Positions 16,915 to 26,337 of a DNA stretch of 64,000 nt are shown in pieces. The position numbers were made by a program, and so were the translations under genes. This DNA comes from Tissierellaceae bacterium (GTDB lineage: Bacteria; Bacillota; Clostridia; Tissierellales; Tissierellaceae). Location: the NCBI GenBank assembly GCA_023229175.1, contig JALNZV010000002.1, positions 62,001-126,000 on the forward strand, written 5' to 3'. Position 1 is the first letter of the stretch, and every line of letters begins with the position of its first letter. Below the pieces are notes generated by a model. It was given only the letters and a program-made list of their open reading frames with translations. It searched no databases and was not told the DNA's origin.

Positions 16915-18253
16915 AACCTTTTTTTAAGGTATACATAAATAAAGGTGTCAACACTAGTCCCTTGAGTATTGAACTTATGCTCATGCTCCACCATACGCCT
17001 GTCATTCCCAGTACTGTGGCTGCTAAAATATAAGCCCCAGGTATCCTGAGAAAATTGAAAATTATTCCGATTATTGCTGGGACATGGGTCCTCCCTATTC
17101 CGTTAAATCCTCCCCCAGATGCAATTTCAATGGTTATAAAAAATTGACAGAACCCAAGAATTCTAAGATATACTTTTCCCTGTGCTATTGCCAAAGCATC
17201 CTCTGGCGTAAAGAGCCTAAATATTGGCTCACCGGCAAATACCAGCAACAATGTGGCAATTATACCTATGAATCCTACAATTCTAAGACCACTATAATAT
17301 CCTTTTTTAACTCTATCGTAATTTCTTGCACCAAAATTTTGGCCTACAAAGGCTGATATAGCAGTGGAAAACCCTTCTGCTGTCATCCATGATAAAGACT
17401 CTATTTGCGCTCCAAGAGAGGTGACAGCCACGGGAGTTGGTCCCCATTGTGCTAATATTCTAGTCAAAATCATGGAAATTGCTGCATGGGCACCTGATTG
17501 CAGAAAAGCAGGAAAACCCAATTTAAATATTTTTGATATATATGCCATATCCGGCAATGTAAAAAAACTCAAATTAGAAAACAATGTCTTATTTTTTCTG
17601 GATACAATAAAGTATATTATTGTAACAATTACTTGGGCTATGACCGTGGCTAAGGCTGCACCTTTTATGCCCATGGCAGGAATTACTCCTATTCCAAATA
17701 TTAAGGCAGGATCTAATACCATATTTGTCACAAGTCCCATGGAAGATATGATGAAAGGCGTAACACTATTTCCAGAAGCATTAAATATTGCAGAATAAAT
17801 AGGGTTAATAAAGTGAAATATAAATCCTGCAGCAACTATAACCAAGTAATTAACCGCCATATCTACAGTTTCCACATCTCCTAAATTAAAAAATCCAATT
17901 ATTTCACGTCTGAAAATTATTAGTACTAGAGAATAAACGATTCCAATAAACATATCTAGTTTTATTCCATTTGATATGTTTTTTCTTACTCCTTCCATAT
18001 CTTCTCTGCCAAAAGCCTGTGCTACTCCAACGCTAACACCTATCTGAGAGATAAGCACCAAAGACATGCCAAACCACATAAAAAATCCTGCAGTTCCAGC
18101 TGCAGCCATGGCCTTGGTATTTAGTCTACCTAGCCACATCATATCTGTTAAATTGTACATCATCTGTATAAAAGATGTGCCCATAATGGGCAAGGCTAAT
18201 TTCGTAAGGGCAGCTGAAATGTTCCCCTCTGTTAAGTTAATATTTTTGTCCAT
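16901..18253 (-). CDS. MATE family efflux transporter
   Basis: About 450 residues with twelve hydrophobic segments in two similar halves. The N-terminal LTEGNISAALTKLALPI and LPIMGTSFIQMMYNLTDMMW are typical of MatE (PF01554) proteins of the DinF/NorM type, and QNFGARNYDRVKKGYY in the second half is the usual inter-helix loop. These are Na+- or H+-driven exporters of cationic drugs and metabolites; the substrate is unknown. The start is the ATG at 18253, with GGGAG upstream; the frame extends five codons further. It is monocistronic. Confidence 0.92.
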   Translation of the reverse strand: MDKNINLTEGNISAALTKLALPIMGTSFIQMMYNLTDMMWLGRLNTKAMAAAGTAGFFMWFGMSLVLISQIGVSVGVAQAFGREDMEGVRKNISNGIKLDMFIGIVYSLVLIIFRREIIGFFNLGDVETVDMAVNYLVIVAAGFIFHFINPIYSAIFNASGNSVTPFIISSMGLVTNMVLDPALIFGIGVIPAMGIKGAALATVIAQVIVTIIYFIVSRKNKTLFSNLSFFTLPDMAYISKIFKLGFPAFLQSGAHAAISMILTRILAQWGPTPVAVTSLGAQIESLSWMTAEGFSTAISAFVGQNFGARNYDRVKKGYYSGLRIVGFIGIIATLLLVFAGEPIFRLFTPEDALAIAQGKVYLRILGFCQFFITIEIASGGGFNGIGRTHVPAIIGIIFNFLRIPGAYILAATVLGMTGVWWSMSISSILKGLVLTPLFMYTLKKGFTDY

Positions 18254-18340
18254 ATTTCTATCTCCCAACTATATTCATTTTTAGAGACCCTAAATATTTT
18301 ACATTAAAATCGATATATATTCAAGCTATTTGCAAAGAAA

Positions 18341-18374
18341 AGACCCTGTGATAAGTGTATACCTATCACAGGGC
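18341..18374 (-). terminator. Intrinsic terminator after chemoreceptor gene
   Basis: On the minus strand CCCTGTGATA and TATCACAGGG form a perfect stem with a ten-base loop, followed by TCTTTTCTTT. It starts four bases past the chemoreceptor stop codon. Confidence 0.85.
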
Positions 18375-18378
18375 TCTT

Positions 18379-20367
18379 TTAAACCTTAAATCTTTCAATT
18401 ATTCCTTGTAAATCCTGTGCCAATGTAGCCAAACTTTCACTAGCACTAGCTATTTCTTGTATAGCAGCAGTTTGTTCCTCCATTGAGGCTGTCACCTGCT
18501 GAGTCGAAGCTGAATTTTCCTCCGCTATAGATGAAAGATTTTGGAAGGTGTCTAGTATCTCGTCTTTTGACTTCTCCATATTTTCACTAGAGCTATCTAG
18601 TACTTTTACGGCTGCCTCTGCTTCTTTCATGGCATCTGCTATCAATATATATTTATCCTTATTATTTGCTACGCTCTTAGTCTGTTCATCTGATATGGCT
18701 GCCACTCGATCCATGGTTTTTACGGCATCCTGTGAATTGTTTTGCAGTTCGCTTACAATTTCGTCTATTGACTGAGTTGATCTAGTGGATTCTTCTGCCA
18801 ATTTTCTTATTTCTTCTGCTACGACGGCAAATCCTCTGCCAGCCTCCCCTGCCCTTGCTGCCTCTATAGCTGCATTTAAGGCCAATAAATTTGTTTGTTC
18901 TGCAATGGATGCAATTACATTACTGGCTTCTCCAATCCTTTTAGAGCTTTCATTTGTTTTTAATATTACATCGTGGATTTCCTCAGCTGCATTGTTGCTT
19001 TCCTCTGTAATATTGTAAAGGTTGTCAATCTCTACTAGGCCTTCTTCTACAACTTCTGTTACTTTTGCTGTAGCAATATTTAACTCTTTCATATGCTCTA
19101 AATCTTTTTCGATTACCTGTCCCAAAGCGATTGCCTTTGTCGTTCCCATTTCTGTGTTTTCAGCTTGTTCAGCTGCACCCTTTGCAATTTCCTCAGCTGT
19201 CTTAGCCACGTCCTCCGATGCCACAGCAGATTGCTGTGTAGTCGCCGTCAGTTCTTCTGATGTTGTAGTAACCTGATCCGAGGAGCTGTTTATTTCATTT
19301 AATATATCTCTTAAATTATCCGTCAAATTTTGCAAACCCCTTGCCAATTCCCCGATTTCGTCTTGTTTTTTCATAAATTCCTTTGGCACATCCTGTGTTA
19401 TATCCAAATTAGCTATATGCGTAGCATGCTGAACTGCTTGAATAATGGGTTTGGCAATGGTGGTTCCAACGGCATATGTAAATACTATGCTCATTATTAA
19501 GATAATAGCTACTATAATAAAAATACTGCTTTTCATAGTAGATACGGCACCTAATACCTCATCTACATTTGCTGTAATGATTAAGTTCCAATTGGTTCCC
19601 TCTATAGGTGCATATCCGGCATATAAATCATTCCCTTGAAATCTATAACTACTGACACCTGGATTACCCTGCAGAGCAATTTCTAGTAAATTAGCCAATG
19701 ACTGGTATTCTTGGTTTTCTTCCTTCTCAACTATGGGATTGAATTGATCTAAAACAAAATCTCTATTTATATGGGCCACTACTGTACCTTCATCGTTTAC
19801 CATATATGCATATCCATTTTCACCGTATTTGGTATCTGCAATCATTTCACTAAGAGTATTTCCATCTCTCCTACCTGCCAGAGCACCTACTACCCTGCCA
19901 TTTCTTTCAATGGGTATTGCGTATACTAAAATTACTTCTCCGTTTATGGTACTGACCGTGACATCAGATATATTGGACTCACCGGCAAGGGCTTTTTGAA
20001 CGTAGGTCCTAGCCCCTATATTGGCCGTAGTCCCATCGGTAAAGACCACACCACCATCCATCTGAATTACTCCGATGTCCAAGAAGTCCGAGTTTTGAAG
20101 CTGTCTTTCTAGGGTAGGCTTTTGAATCGCCCAATTCATACTTTGGATATCATCGCTAAGGGCTATGGTTTCTAAGGTCTTCTTCTCACTTTCAATTCTC
20201 TCCTCGACTACCCTAGATGCTTCCCTAACCAATGTAACTAAAGCATTTTCTGCCTCCTGGGTAATAAAGTCACTGGAGTATTTAAGTGAAACAGCCCCAA
20301 CTACTGTTAAAGACAGCAAAACTAAAATAGAAAAGTAAACAATTAACCTCGTTTTTATACTCTTCAA
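18379..20367 (-). CDS. Methyl-accepting chemotaxis protein
   Basis: 662 residues from a TTG at 20367, preceded by GGAGG at good spacing; the frame starts five codons earlier. Membrane helix 1 covers residues about 5-28. A dCache-type extracellular sensor follows (residues about 30-275, with [20 protein letters not shown]), then helix 2 near 280-305, a HAMP linker, and a long coiled-coil signalling domain. The hairpin tip reads [19 protein letters not shown], the CheA/CheW contact. The C-terminal half is rich in Glu/Gln pairs for methylation. The ligand is unknown. It is transcribed alone, ending at a strong terminator. Confidence 0.94.
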   Translation of the reverse strand: MKSIKTRLIVYFSILVLLSLTVVGAVSLKYSSDFITQEAENALVTLVREASRVVEERIESEKKTLETIALSDDIQSMNWAIQKPTLERQLQNSDFLDIGVIQMDGGVVFTDGTTANIGARTYVQKALAGESNISDVTVSTINGEVILVYAIPIERNGRVVGALAGRRDGNTLSEMIADTKYGENGYAYMVNDEGTVVAHINRDFVLDQFNPIVEKEENQEYQSLANLLEIALQGNPGVSSYRFQGNDLYAGYAPIEGTNWNLIITANVDEVLGAVSTMKSSIFIIVAIILIMSIVFTYAVGTTIAKPIIQAVQHATHIANLDITQDVPKEFMKKQDEIGELARGLQNLTDNLRDILNEINSSSDQVTTTSEELTATTQQSAVASEDVAKTAEEIAKGAAEQAENTEMGTTKAIALGQVIEKDLEHMKELNIATAKVTEVVEEGLVEIDNLYNITEESNNAAEEIHDVILKTNESSKRIGEASNVIASIAEQTNLLALNAAIEAARAGEAGRGFAVVAEEIRKLAEESTRSTQSIDEIVSELQNNSQDAVKTMDRVAAISDEQTKSVANNKDKYILIADAMKEAEAAVKVLDSSSENMEKSKDEILDTFQNLSSIAEENSASTQQVTASMEEQTAAIQEIASASESLATLAQDLQGIIERFKV

Positions 20368-20501
20368 ATTACATTCCTCCATTGTATTTTATTGTATTTT
20401 ATTTCGACAATACTTTTATTATATACGAGGCTAGTAAATATGGTGTTGAATTATATATAATTTTTGTAAATAAATAGGATATTTTTTAACAATATTCGAC
20501 A

Positions 20502-22412
20502 TTATTCTACAATTTTAATTATATTTTCTCTTAACTTGGCAAATTCATCCCTTAGACAATTAAATATTTTCACTAACTTGTCTACATCTTCCCCCTCTAT
20601 TGCCTTATTCAAATCGTCTAGCAATTTTACCATCCTGTATGCACCTAGATTTGAGATACTTCCCTTAAATTTGTGTATGGTTTTCTTTACATTAGACATA
20701 TTTCCCTCATCTATATAAGCTTTTAGATTTCCTAGGAACTCCTCTTCATACTCCTTCGAGAGAATTTCCTCAATTACTTCCCTTAGGAGATTTTTGTCGT
20801 GGTTTACTCTTTCTAAAAATGCATCTAAGTTTAAGATTTCGTCATTTACTCTTTTATCCAGTACACTTTCTATAACTTCATAAACCATTTTAGATTTTAT
20901 AGGTTTAGTAATATATCCATCCATTCCAGCCCTTTGGCACTTTTCCCTATCTTCTTTCATGGCAGCTGCAGTCAACGCAATTATAGGGGTATATTCTTTT
21001 GTATTAGACTCGATTCTTCTGATTTCCTTAGCTACTGTAAAACCATCTATTCCCGGCATAAATATATCCATGAGAATTAAATCGTAACAATATCTTTTAT
21101 AATATTCCAGGGCATCGTAGCCATTGGACACCATTGTAATTTTCCAGCCCTTTTTCTCCATCATTGCCTGAATTATTCTTTGATTAATGTGATCGTCCTC
21201 TGCTATTAAAATATTCAATGATTTATATTTTTCTTCCTTACTTTGCCCCTCAATTTCGGCCTTTTCACTGATATCCAGTCGATTGTTGCCCTTTAAAAAC
21301 CTCAATTCCACAGTAAAGACACTGCCTTCTCCGAATTTTGAATCCACATAAATTTCGCCGCCTAATAATTGGACTAGGTTTCTAGTAATTGTAAGTCCCA
21401 GTCCAGTACCGCCATATTCCTTAGATGCAGATAAATTCAATTGATTAAAGCCTTCAAATATATCGTCAATTTTATTCTCTGGTATGCCTACACCTGTGTC
21501 TACGATGCGAAATATTATATTTAAATCATGTTCACCTTCTTCTGCCAGCTCTACTTCTAGTCTGACATAGCCTTTGTCAGTAAATTTTATAGCGTTTCCC
21601 AAAAGATTAAATAGTATCTGATTTAGCTTTTCGGCATCACCCAAGACTATCTCTGGTATTCTACGGTCAAAGTCGTATTTAAATTCTATGTCCTTTTTGT
21701 TGGCCTGCAACTTAAAAAATTGAACAAAGTTTCCAAGAAAATACCCTAAATTAAATCCATCTACTACTTTTTCTGTTCTTCCTGACTCAATTTTCGATAA
21801 ATCTAGAATATCCTTTATAATGGATAGCAGCCTGTCGGATGAAAATTCAAGCATATCTAAGTACTCCTTCTGCACCTCATTTAATTCCGTATCTTTTAAT
21901 AAATCAATAATGCCGATTATGCCGTTAACCGGGGTACGTATTTCATGGCTCATGTTTGCCAAAAAGTACGACTTTAAAATATTAGCTTTTTCAGCTTCCC
22001 TTTTTGAGGTTTGCAGCTCTTTTTGATATCTTACCATGTCATTAATATTTTTATAGCTTAATATAACTCCTAAAATTTTTTTATTGTCGTTTAGCAGTGG
22101 AGTGGCAGTGACTAAGAAATAAATAGGTTTACCCTTGATAATGTATTTTGCTTCATAGGTATAACAAGTTATTCCGTTCATTATCTTTTCAATGGGACAA
22201 TCACCCTTCCTGCAAAATGGCAAAAGAATTATTTCATAACACTTTTTATCCCTTAACTCATCCTTAGAAAATCCAAATAACTTAGCTAACCTTTTGCTTA
22301 CCCTTATGATTTCATGGTTAGTATTTACAATACACATACCATCGGCAGCATTTTCAAATACTTGTTCAAATAATGAATAGGATTTAATGGTGCTGCCCCT
22401 CTTATAAATCAA
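20502..22412 (-). CDS. Hybrid sensor histidine kinase (PAS-HisKA-HATPase-REC-Hpt)
   Basis: About 636 residues, with no membrane helix. Domains in order: PAS (about 15-130, with a Cys-rich CRKGDCPIEKI loop); HisKA with NMSHEIRTPVNGI near residue 155; HATPase with the N box LLGNAIKFTD and G boxes DTGVGIPE and GGTGLGL (about 265-370); receiver with ILIAEDDHINQR and the phospho-Asp in ILMDIFMPGIDG (about 400-520); and a C-terminal Hpt domain with phospho-His in IHKFKGSISN near residue 600. This is a complete multi-step phosphorelay in one cytoplasmic protein. I favour the TTG at 22412 because AGAGGTGA lies upstream. It is divergent from an OmpR-type regulator, its probable partner. Confidence 0.93.
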   Translation of the reverse strand: MIYKRGSTIKSYSLFEQVFENAADGMCIVNTNHEIIRVSKRLAKLFGFSKDELRDKKCYEIILLPFCRKGDCPIEKIMNGITCYTYEAKYIIKGKPIYFLVTATPLLNDNKKILGVILSYKNINDMVRYQKELQTSKREAEKANILKSYFLANMSHEIRTPVNGIIGIIDLLKDTELNEVQKEYLDMLEFSSDRLLSIIKDILDLSKIESGRTEKVVDGFNLGYFLGNFVQFFKLQANKKDIEFKYDFDRRIPEIVLGDAEKLNQILFNLLGNAIKFTDKGYVRLEVELAEEGEHDLNIIFRIVDTGVGIPENKIDDIFEGFNQLNLSASKEYGGTGLGLTITRNLVQLLGGEIYVDSKFGEGSVFTVELRFLKGNNRLDISEKAEIEGQSKEEKYKSLNILIAEDDHINQRIIQAMMEKKGWKITMVSNGYDALEYYKRYCYDLILMDIFMPGIDGFTVAKEIRRIESNTKEYTPIIALTAAAMKEDREKCQRAGMDGYITKPIKSKMVYEVIESVLDKRVNDEILNLDAFLERVNHDKNLLREVIEEILSKEYEEEFLGNLKAYIDEGNMSNVKKTIHKFKGSISNLGAYRMVKLLDDLNKAIEGEDVDKLVKIFNCLRDEFAKLRENIIKIVE

Positions 22413-22461
22413 TTGCTTCACCTCTTTTCTATTTCCTTTGTTTGTTAAATATAAAATTACT

Positions 22462-22490
22462 TTGACCGCCTATGTACTTTATAATATAAT
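22462..22490 (+). promoter_or_regulatory. Sigma-A-type promoter for the response regulator gene
   Basis: TTGACC (22462-22467), 17-base spacer, TATAAT (22485-22490) on the plus strand, about 60 bases before the regulator start. It lies in the divergent gap with the hybrid kinase gene. Confidence 0.7.
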
Positions 22491-22550
22491 CTAATTGACT
22501 TACATTTATTTTAATCTTAATTTGCTTAATGTCATTATGGAGGTGTAAAT

Positions 22551-23243
22551 TTGAAAGGTACTATTTTAGTAGTAGAAGACGATGTAGTAAATTTAAAGAT
22601 ACTGAATTCTATATTAGATAATTATGGTTTCTCCACATTAAATGCTAGAAACTATGAAGAGGCCATTGAATTGCTTGACAACGACAGTATTGTTGCTGCA
22701 ATTTTGGATTTAAATCTTCCCGATGCAAATGGCCTAGAAATACTAAAAGTCATAAGAAATCATTCACTGCACAAAAATATTGCCGTACTAATAGTTACTG
22801 TCAATCAGGATAAATTGGATACTGTAATAGGGCTTGAAATGGGTGCTGATGACTATATATTGAAACCATTCCATCACAGGGAATTGGTAGCAAGGTTAAA
22901 TGCCGCTATCCGAAGGTCAAAGGTTATATCAAACTTAATGGGACCGGTAATTACTTTACAGGATTTAACCATAGATATAGAAAAGCGAAAAGTATTTAAA
23001 GGAGATGAAACAATCGAACTCTCTTACAAGGAATTTGAAATTCTATATTTATTAGCCTCTAACCCCGGCAAAGTAATCCCTAGGGAGACTATATTGGATA
23101 AAATTGGGGGGCTTACTTACAATCCCAACTCCAGAGTTGTCGATATGCACATCTCATCTATCAGAAGGAAATTAGGCAGCAACGGAAAAAAGAGCCCATA
23201 CATAGATACTGTAAGCGGTGTAGGATATAGGTTCTATGAGTAG
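22551..23243 (+). CDS. OmpR/PhoB-family response regulator
   Basis: 230 residues. The receiver domain (1-115) has acidic residues EDD near 10, the phospho-Asp in ILDLNLPDANG near 54, and Lys in ADDYILKPF near 104. The winged-helix DNA-binding domain (135-230) ends with RVVDMHISSIRRKLG and TVSGVGYRFYE, typical of OmpR/PhoB. It starts at a TTG with GGAGGTG upstream. It is divergent from the hybrid kinase, whose Hpt domain is the likely phosphodonor. Target genes are not evident. Confidence 0.94.
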   Translation: MKGTILVVEDDVVNLKILNSILDNYGFSTLNARNYEEAIELLDNDSIVAAILDLNLPDANGLEILKVIRNHSLHKNIAVLIVTVNQDKLDTVIGLEMGADDYILKPFHHRELVARLNAAIRRSKVISNLMGPVITLQDLTIDIEKRKVFKGDETIELSYKEFEILYLLASNPGKVIPRETILDKIGGLTYNPNSRVVDMHISSIRRKLGSNGKKSPYIDTVSGVGYRFYE

Positions 23244-23248
23244 TGGAG

Positions 23249-23284
23249 TAGTCTCATCTTTCATCTCCATGAAAAATGAGACTA
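23249..23284. terminator. Hairpin between convergent regulator and map genes
   Basis: TAGTCTCAT and ATGAGACTA enclose a second stem TTTCAT/ATGAAA around a CTCC loop. The hairpin is long, with only a short T-rich tail on the plus strand. It sits between two convergent genes and probably terminates both. Confidence 0.6.
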
Positions 23285-23289
23285 TTTGA

Positions 23290-24039
23290 TTAATCTTGTG
23301 TGGTCAATATTAAAGGGCCATCCTTTGTTATGGCCAAGGTATGTTCATACTGGGCTGATAATTTCCCATCTGCTGTCCTTGCTGTCCATCCATTGTCGTC
23401 CATTACCATCTCATATCCCCCTACGTTTATCATAGGCTCTATGGTTATTACCATACCTTCTAACAATCTTATACCCCTTCCCGGAACTCCATAATGTGGA
23501 ACTTGAGGGTCTTCGTGCATATTTTTGCCTATGCCATGGCCTACAAAGTCTCGTACAACGGAGTAGCCCTTAGATTCTACAAAAGACTGAATTGCATGGC
23601 CTATATCTCCCAATCTATTACCTATCACTGCTTGCTCTATGCCTATATATAGAGCATCCTTCGTAGTATCCAGAAGCATTTTTGCATCGTTAGAAATATT
23701 GCCAACGCCATAGCTCCAAGCGGAATCCGCCAACCATCCATCTAAATTTACAACCATATCCACAGTCAGTATATCTCCATCATTTAATGCCGCTTTCCTT
23801 GGAAAGCCATGGCATATCTCGTCGTTTACAGATGCACAGGTGGCGTAGGGATATCCATGATAACCTCTTTGTTCTGGAAAGGCATTGTGCTTTCTTAAAT
23901 AATCTTCGACAAACTCATCTAGTTCCATAGTAGTTACACCTGGTTTTATAAGCCTTGCCAATTCTTTGTGTACATTGGCTAACAATTCTCCTGCTTTTTT
24001 CATATATTCTATTTCTTGCTGAGATTTTAATATTATCAT
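23290..24039 (-). CDS. map: Methionine aminopeptidase, type I
   Basis: 249 residues from the ATG at 24039, which has AAAGGAG upstream; a TTG five codons earlier opens the frame. Metal-ligand regions are visible: the first Asp in LTVDMVVNLDGW, the second in LADSAWSYGVG, His in GHGIGKNMHEDPQVPHYG, Glu in ITIEPMINVGG and Glu in QYEHTLAI. It removes the initiator Met from nascent proteins. It is not in the usual ribosomal-protein secY-adk-map cluster, so a second map may exist elsewhere. It is followed convergently by the response regulator. Confidence 0.95.
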   Translation of the reverse strand: MIILKSQQEIEYMKKAGELLANVHKELARLIKPGVTTMELDEFVEDYLRKHNAFPEQRGYHGYPYATCASVNDEICHGFPRKAALNDGDILTVDMVVNLDGWLADSAWSYGVGNISNDAKMLLDTTKDALYIGIEQAVIGNRLGDIGHAIQSFVESKGYSVVRDFVGHGIGKNMHEDPQVPHYGVPGRGIRLLEGMVITIEPMINVGGYEMVMDDNGWTARTADGKLSAQYEHTLAITKDGPLILTTQD

Positions 24040-24110
24040 TGTAACTCCTTTCAAAAAATCGTGGTATTGAATTATTTAAACCCAATATATAGTTTACCAC
24101 ATTTTTATAA

Positions 24111-24143
24111 AAAAGTAGAGGATTTACCTATACCTCTACTTTT
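24111..24143 (-). terminator. Intrinsic terminator overlapping the P-type ATPase stop
   Basis: On the minus strand AAAAGTAGAGG and CCTCTACTTTT form a perfect 11-base-pair stem followed by TTAT. The 5' arm contains the last codons of the ATPase; its stop codon sits in the loop. Confidence 0.85.
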
Positions 24144-26236
24144 AATGCTCGAATGGAGTTCAATATGGCTATAATAGATACGCCCACATCGGCAAATACC
24201 GCTTCCCACATCGTGGCCAAGCCCATTGCCCCGAGAATAAGAACTATAGTTTTTAGGCCCAAGGCCAAGACGATGTTTTGTACCACAATTTTCTTAGTGT
24301 TTCGGCCTATTTTGATGCCCATTGCAATCTTGCCTATTTCATCTGTCATAATAACTATATCTGATGCCTCAATGGCCGCATCGGAACCTAATGCTCCCAT
24401 GGAAATGCCAATATCAGCCCTAGTAAGCACCGGAGCGTCATTAACCCCATCTCCTACAAAAATGGTCTTTCCTTGGCTTTTCTCCATTATTTCTTCTAAT
24501 TTTGCAACCTTATCTTGGGGTAGTAAGTCCCCATATACTTCATCTAAGCCAATTAACTGCCCTACCTTTTTAGCTGTACTTTCATTATCCCCTGAAAGCA
24601 TCACCAGTTTTTTAATCCCAAGGGACCTCAACCTTTTCATATCCTCCGCTACTCCGTCCTTTAATTCGTCTGATACTATAATGGTGCCTATATGGGTATT
24701 TTCTTTTCCAATATACACCACTGTACCTATGGAGTCAGCTTCTTTTACTGTAATATCCTTATCTTCCAATAGAGATTTATTGCCTAGATAAATATTTTCT
24801 TCACTTAAAACAACTTCTATACCCTTTCCAGGAATTTCTTTATAAGATTTTATATATTCCTTATTTACATCCTTGCCATAAGCTTCTTGGATGGACTTGC
24901 CTATAGGGTGATTTGAAAACGACTCACCATATGCTCCAATTTCAAGTATTTCCTCCTCAGTATGGTCTCCATAAGGAATGACCTCTGTCACCTTAAATAC
25001 TCCTTTCGTGACGGTACCAGTCTTATCGAAAACAAAGGTATCTGCATCGTTTAGAGCTTCAAGATAATTTCCGCCTTTTACCAAAATTCCCGACTTAGAT
25101 GCCCCTCCAATTCCGCCGAAAAACCCTAAGGGAACAGAAATCACCAAGGCACATGGGCAAGATATAACAAGAAATATACTGGCCCTATAAGCCCATTGTC
25201 TAATATCCTCACCCAAAAATAGGGGAGGTAATAGCAAAATTCCCAAGGCGATAAACACTACAATAGGAGTATAGTATCTGGCAAATCTTGTAATAAAATT
25301 CTCCGTAGGAGCTTTTTTACTAGATGCATTCTCTACTAAGTCCAATATCTTTGATACAGTTGATTCTCCAAATTCTTTTTGTACCTCTATTTTTAACAGC
25401 CCATGAATATTTACGACACCAGAGAATACCATCTCTCCCACCTCTACCTTTCTAGGAACTGACTCCCCAGTTATATTAGAAGTGTCTAATAGGGATTCAC
25501 CTTCTATAACTTTTCCATCTAGTGGTATTTTCTCCCCTGGTCTCACTATTATCGTATCTCCCACATGTACCTTTTTAGGATTTATTGCAATAATTTCGTT
25601 GTCTTTTAATAAATTAGCAGAATCTGGTCTAATATCCAATAGAGAAGAAATGGAGTTTCTAGAGTGATTAACTGCTATACCTTGGAACATCTCACCGACT
25701 TGATAAAATAACATAACAGCAACTGCCTCAGGATACTCTCCAATGGCAATGGCACCAATGGTTGCTAAAGTCATTAAAAAGTTTTCATCAAAGGCCATAC
25801 CAGCCATTACATTTTTAATGGCGATAATAATTACCTCATAGCCAACAATCCCATAGGCCAAACCGTAAACAGATAACCTAGTATATCCTTCCAATTTTAA
25901 TAAAAATGGTGCAACAAATAACAATCCACCTATAATTAGCTTAACTACCTGTGTCTTATCTACTTTTCCATGATGGTGACTATGGTCGTGCTGGTGGTTA
26001 TATGCTTCTTCTTTATCGATTACTTTTACATGGGGTTCTAGTTTTTGTACAATATCCTTGATTTCCCCTGTTATTTCCTTAGCTTTATTCTCATCGTCCA
26101 AGTTAATTTTAAATTTTTTACTGACGAAATCCAAATTTACACTTTCTACCCCTGGGATTTCATTAGATAATTTTTCAATCTTTGCAGCACAATTGGCACA
26201 ATTAAGGCCCTCTAATTCCAGTTGAATTTCTTTCAT
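24128..26236 (-). CDS. Zinc/cadmium/lead-type P1B ATPase (ZntA/CadA-like)
   Basis: 702 residues from the ATG at 26236; the frame extends further but the GGACGG site supports this start. An N-terminal HMA domain has the metal-binding GLNCANC. A His-rich linker (NHQHDHSHHHG, residues about 80-90) follows. Core motifs: ITGES, the ion-channel SCPCALV, phosphorylation DKTGTVT, SNHPIG and GDGVNDAP. The last helices have LGLKTIVLIL and FADVGVS, the Lys/Asp pair of Zn/Cd/Pb pumps rather than Cu pumps. It exports divalent soft metals from the cytoplasm. It has its own promoter with an ArsR/SmtB-like operator and a terminator, so it is monocistronic. Confidence 0.93.
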   Translation of the reverse strand: MKEIQLELEGLNCANCAAKIEKLSNEIPGVESVNLDFVSKKFKINLDDENKAKEITGEIKDIVQKLEPHVKVIDKEEAYNHQHDHSHHHGKVDKTQVVKLIIGGLLFVAPFLLKLEGYTRLSVYGLAYGIVGYEVIIIAIKNVMAGMAFDENFLMTLATIGAIAIGEYPEAVAVMLFYQVGEMFQGIAVNHSRNSISSLLDIRPDSANLLKDNEIIAINPKKVHVGDTIIVRPGEKIPLDGKVIEGESLLDTSNITGESVPRKVEVGEMVFSGVVNIHGLLKIEVQKEFGESTVSKILDLVENASSKKAPTENFITRFARYYTPIVVFIALGILLLPPLFLGEDIRQWAYRASIFLVISCPCALVISVPLGFFGGIGGASKSGILVKGGNYLEALNDADTFVFDKTGTVTKGVFKVTEVIPYGDHTEEEILEIGAYGESFSNHPIGKSIQEAYGKDVNKEYIKSYKEIPGKGIEVVLSEENIYLGNKSLLEDKDITVKEADSIGTVVYIGKENTHIGTIIVSDELKDGVAEDMKRLRSLGIKKLVMLSGDNESTAKKVGQLIGLDEVYGDLLPQDKVAKLEEIMEKSQGKTIFVGDGVNDAPVLTRADIGISMGALGSDAAIEASDIVIMTDEIGKIAMGIKIGRNTKKIVVQNIVLALGLKTIVLILGAMGLATMWEAVFADVGVSIIAILNSIRALKVEV

Positions 26237-26257
26237 TTTCCGTCCCCCAAATATGAT

Positions 26258-26309
26258 ATATGAATATTCATTCATATGTATATTATAAACTAAATGCATT
26301 TTTTGTCAA
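26258..26309 (-). promoter_or_regulatory. Promoter and ArsR/SmtB-like operator of the metal ATPase
   Basis: On the minus strand: TTGACA (26304-26309), 16-base spacer, TATAAT (26282-26287), then a perfect inverted repeat ATATGAAT-N4-ATTCATAT (26258-26277) at the expected transcription start. The repeat resembles operators of the ArsR/SmtB metal-sensing repressors (CadC, ZiaR type). No such repressor gene is in the window. Confidence 0.7.
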
Positions 26310-26312
26310 GAG

Positions 26313-26337
26313 AAAAGCACTTTAAAAAAGTGCTTTT
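26313..26337 (-). terminator. Intrinsic terminator after nitroreductase gene
   Basis: On the minus strand AAAAGCACTTT pairs with AAAGTGCTTTT, followed by CTCTT. It abuts the stop codon of the nitroreductase gene and separates it from the ATPase promoter. Confidence 0.75.

Noticed and set aside
24153..24791. Plus-strand frame of 212 residues
   Set aside because: Shadow of the P-type ATPase gene, whose motifs are all on the minus strand.
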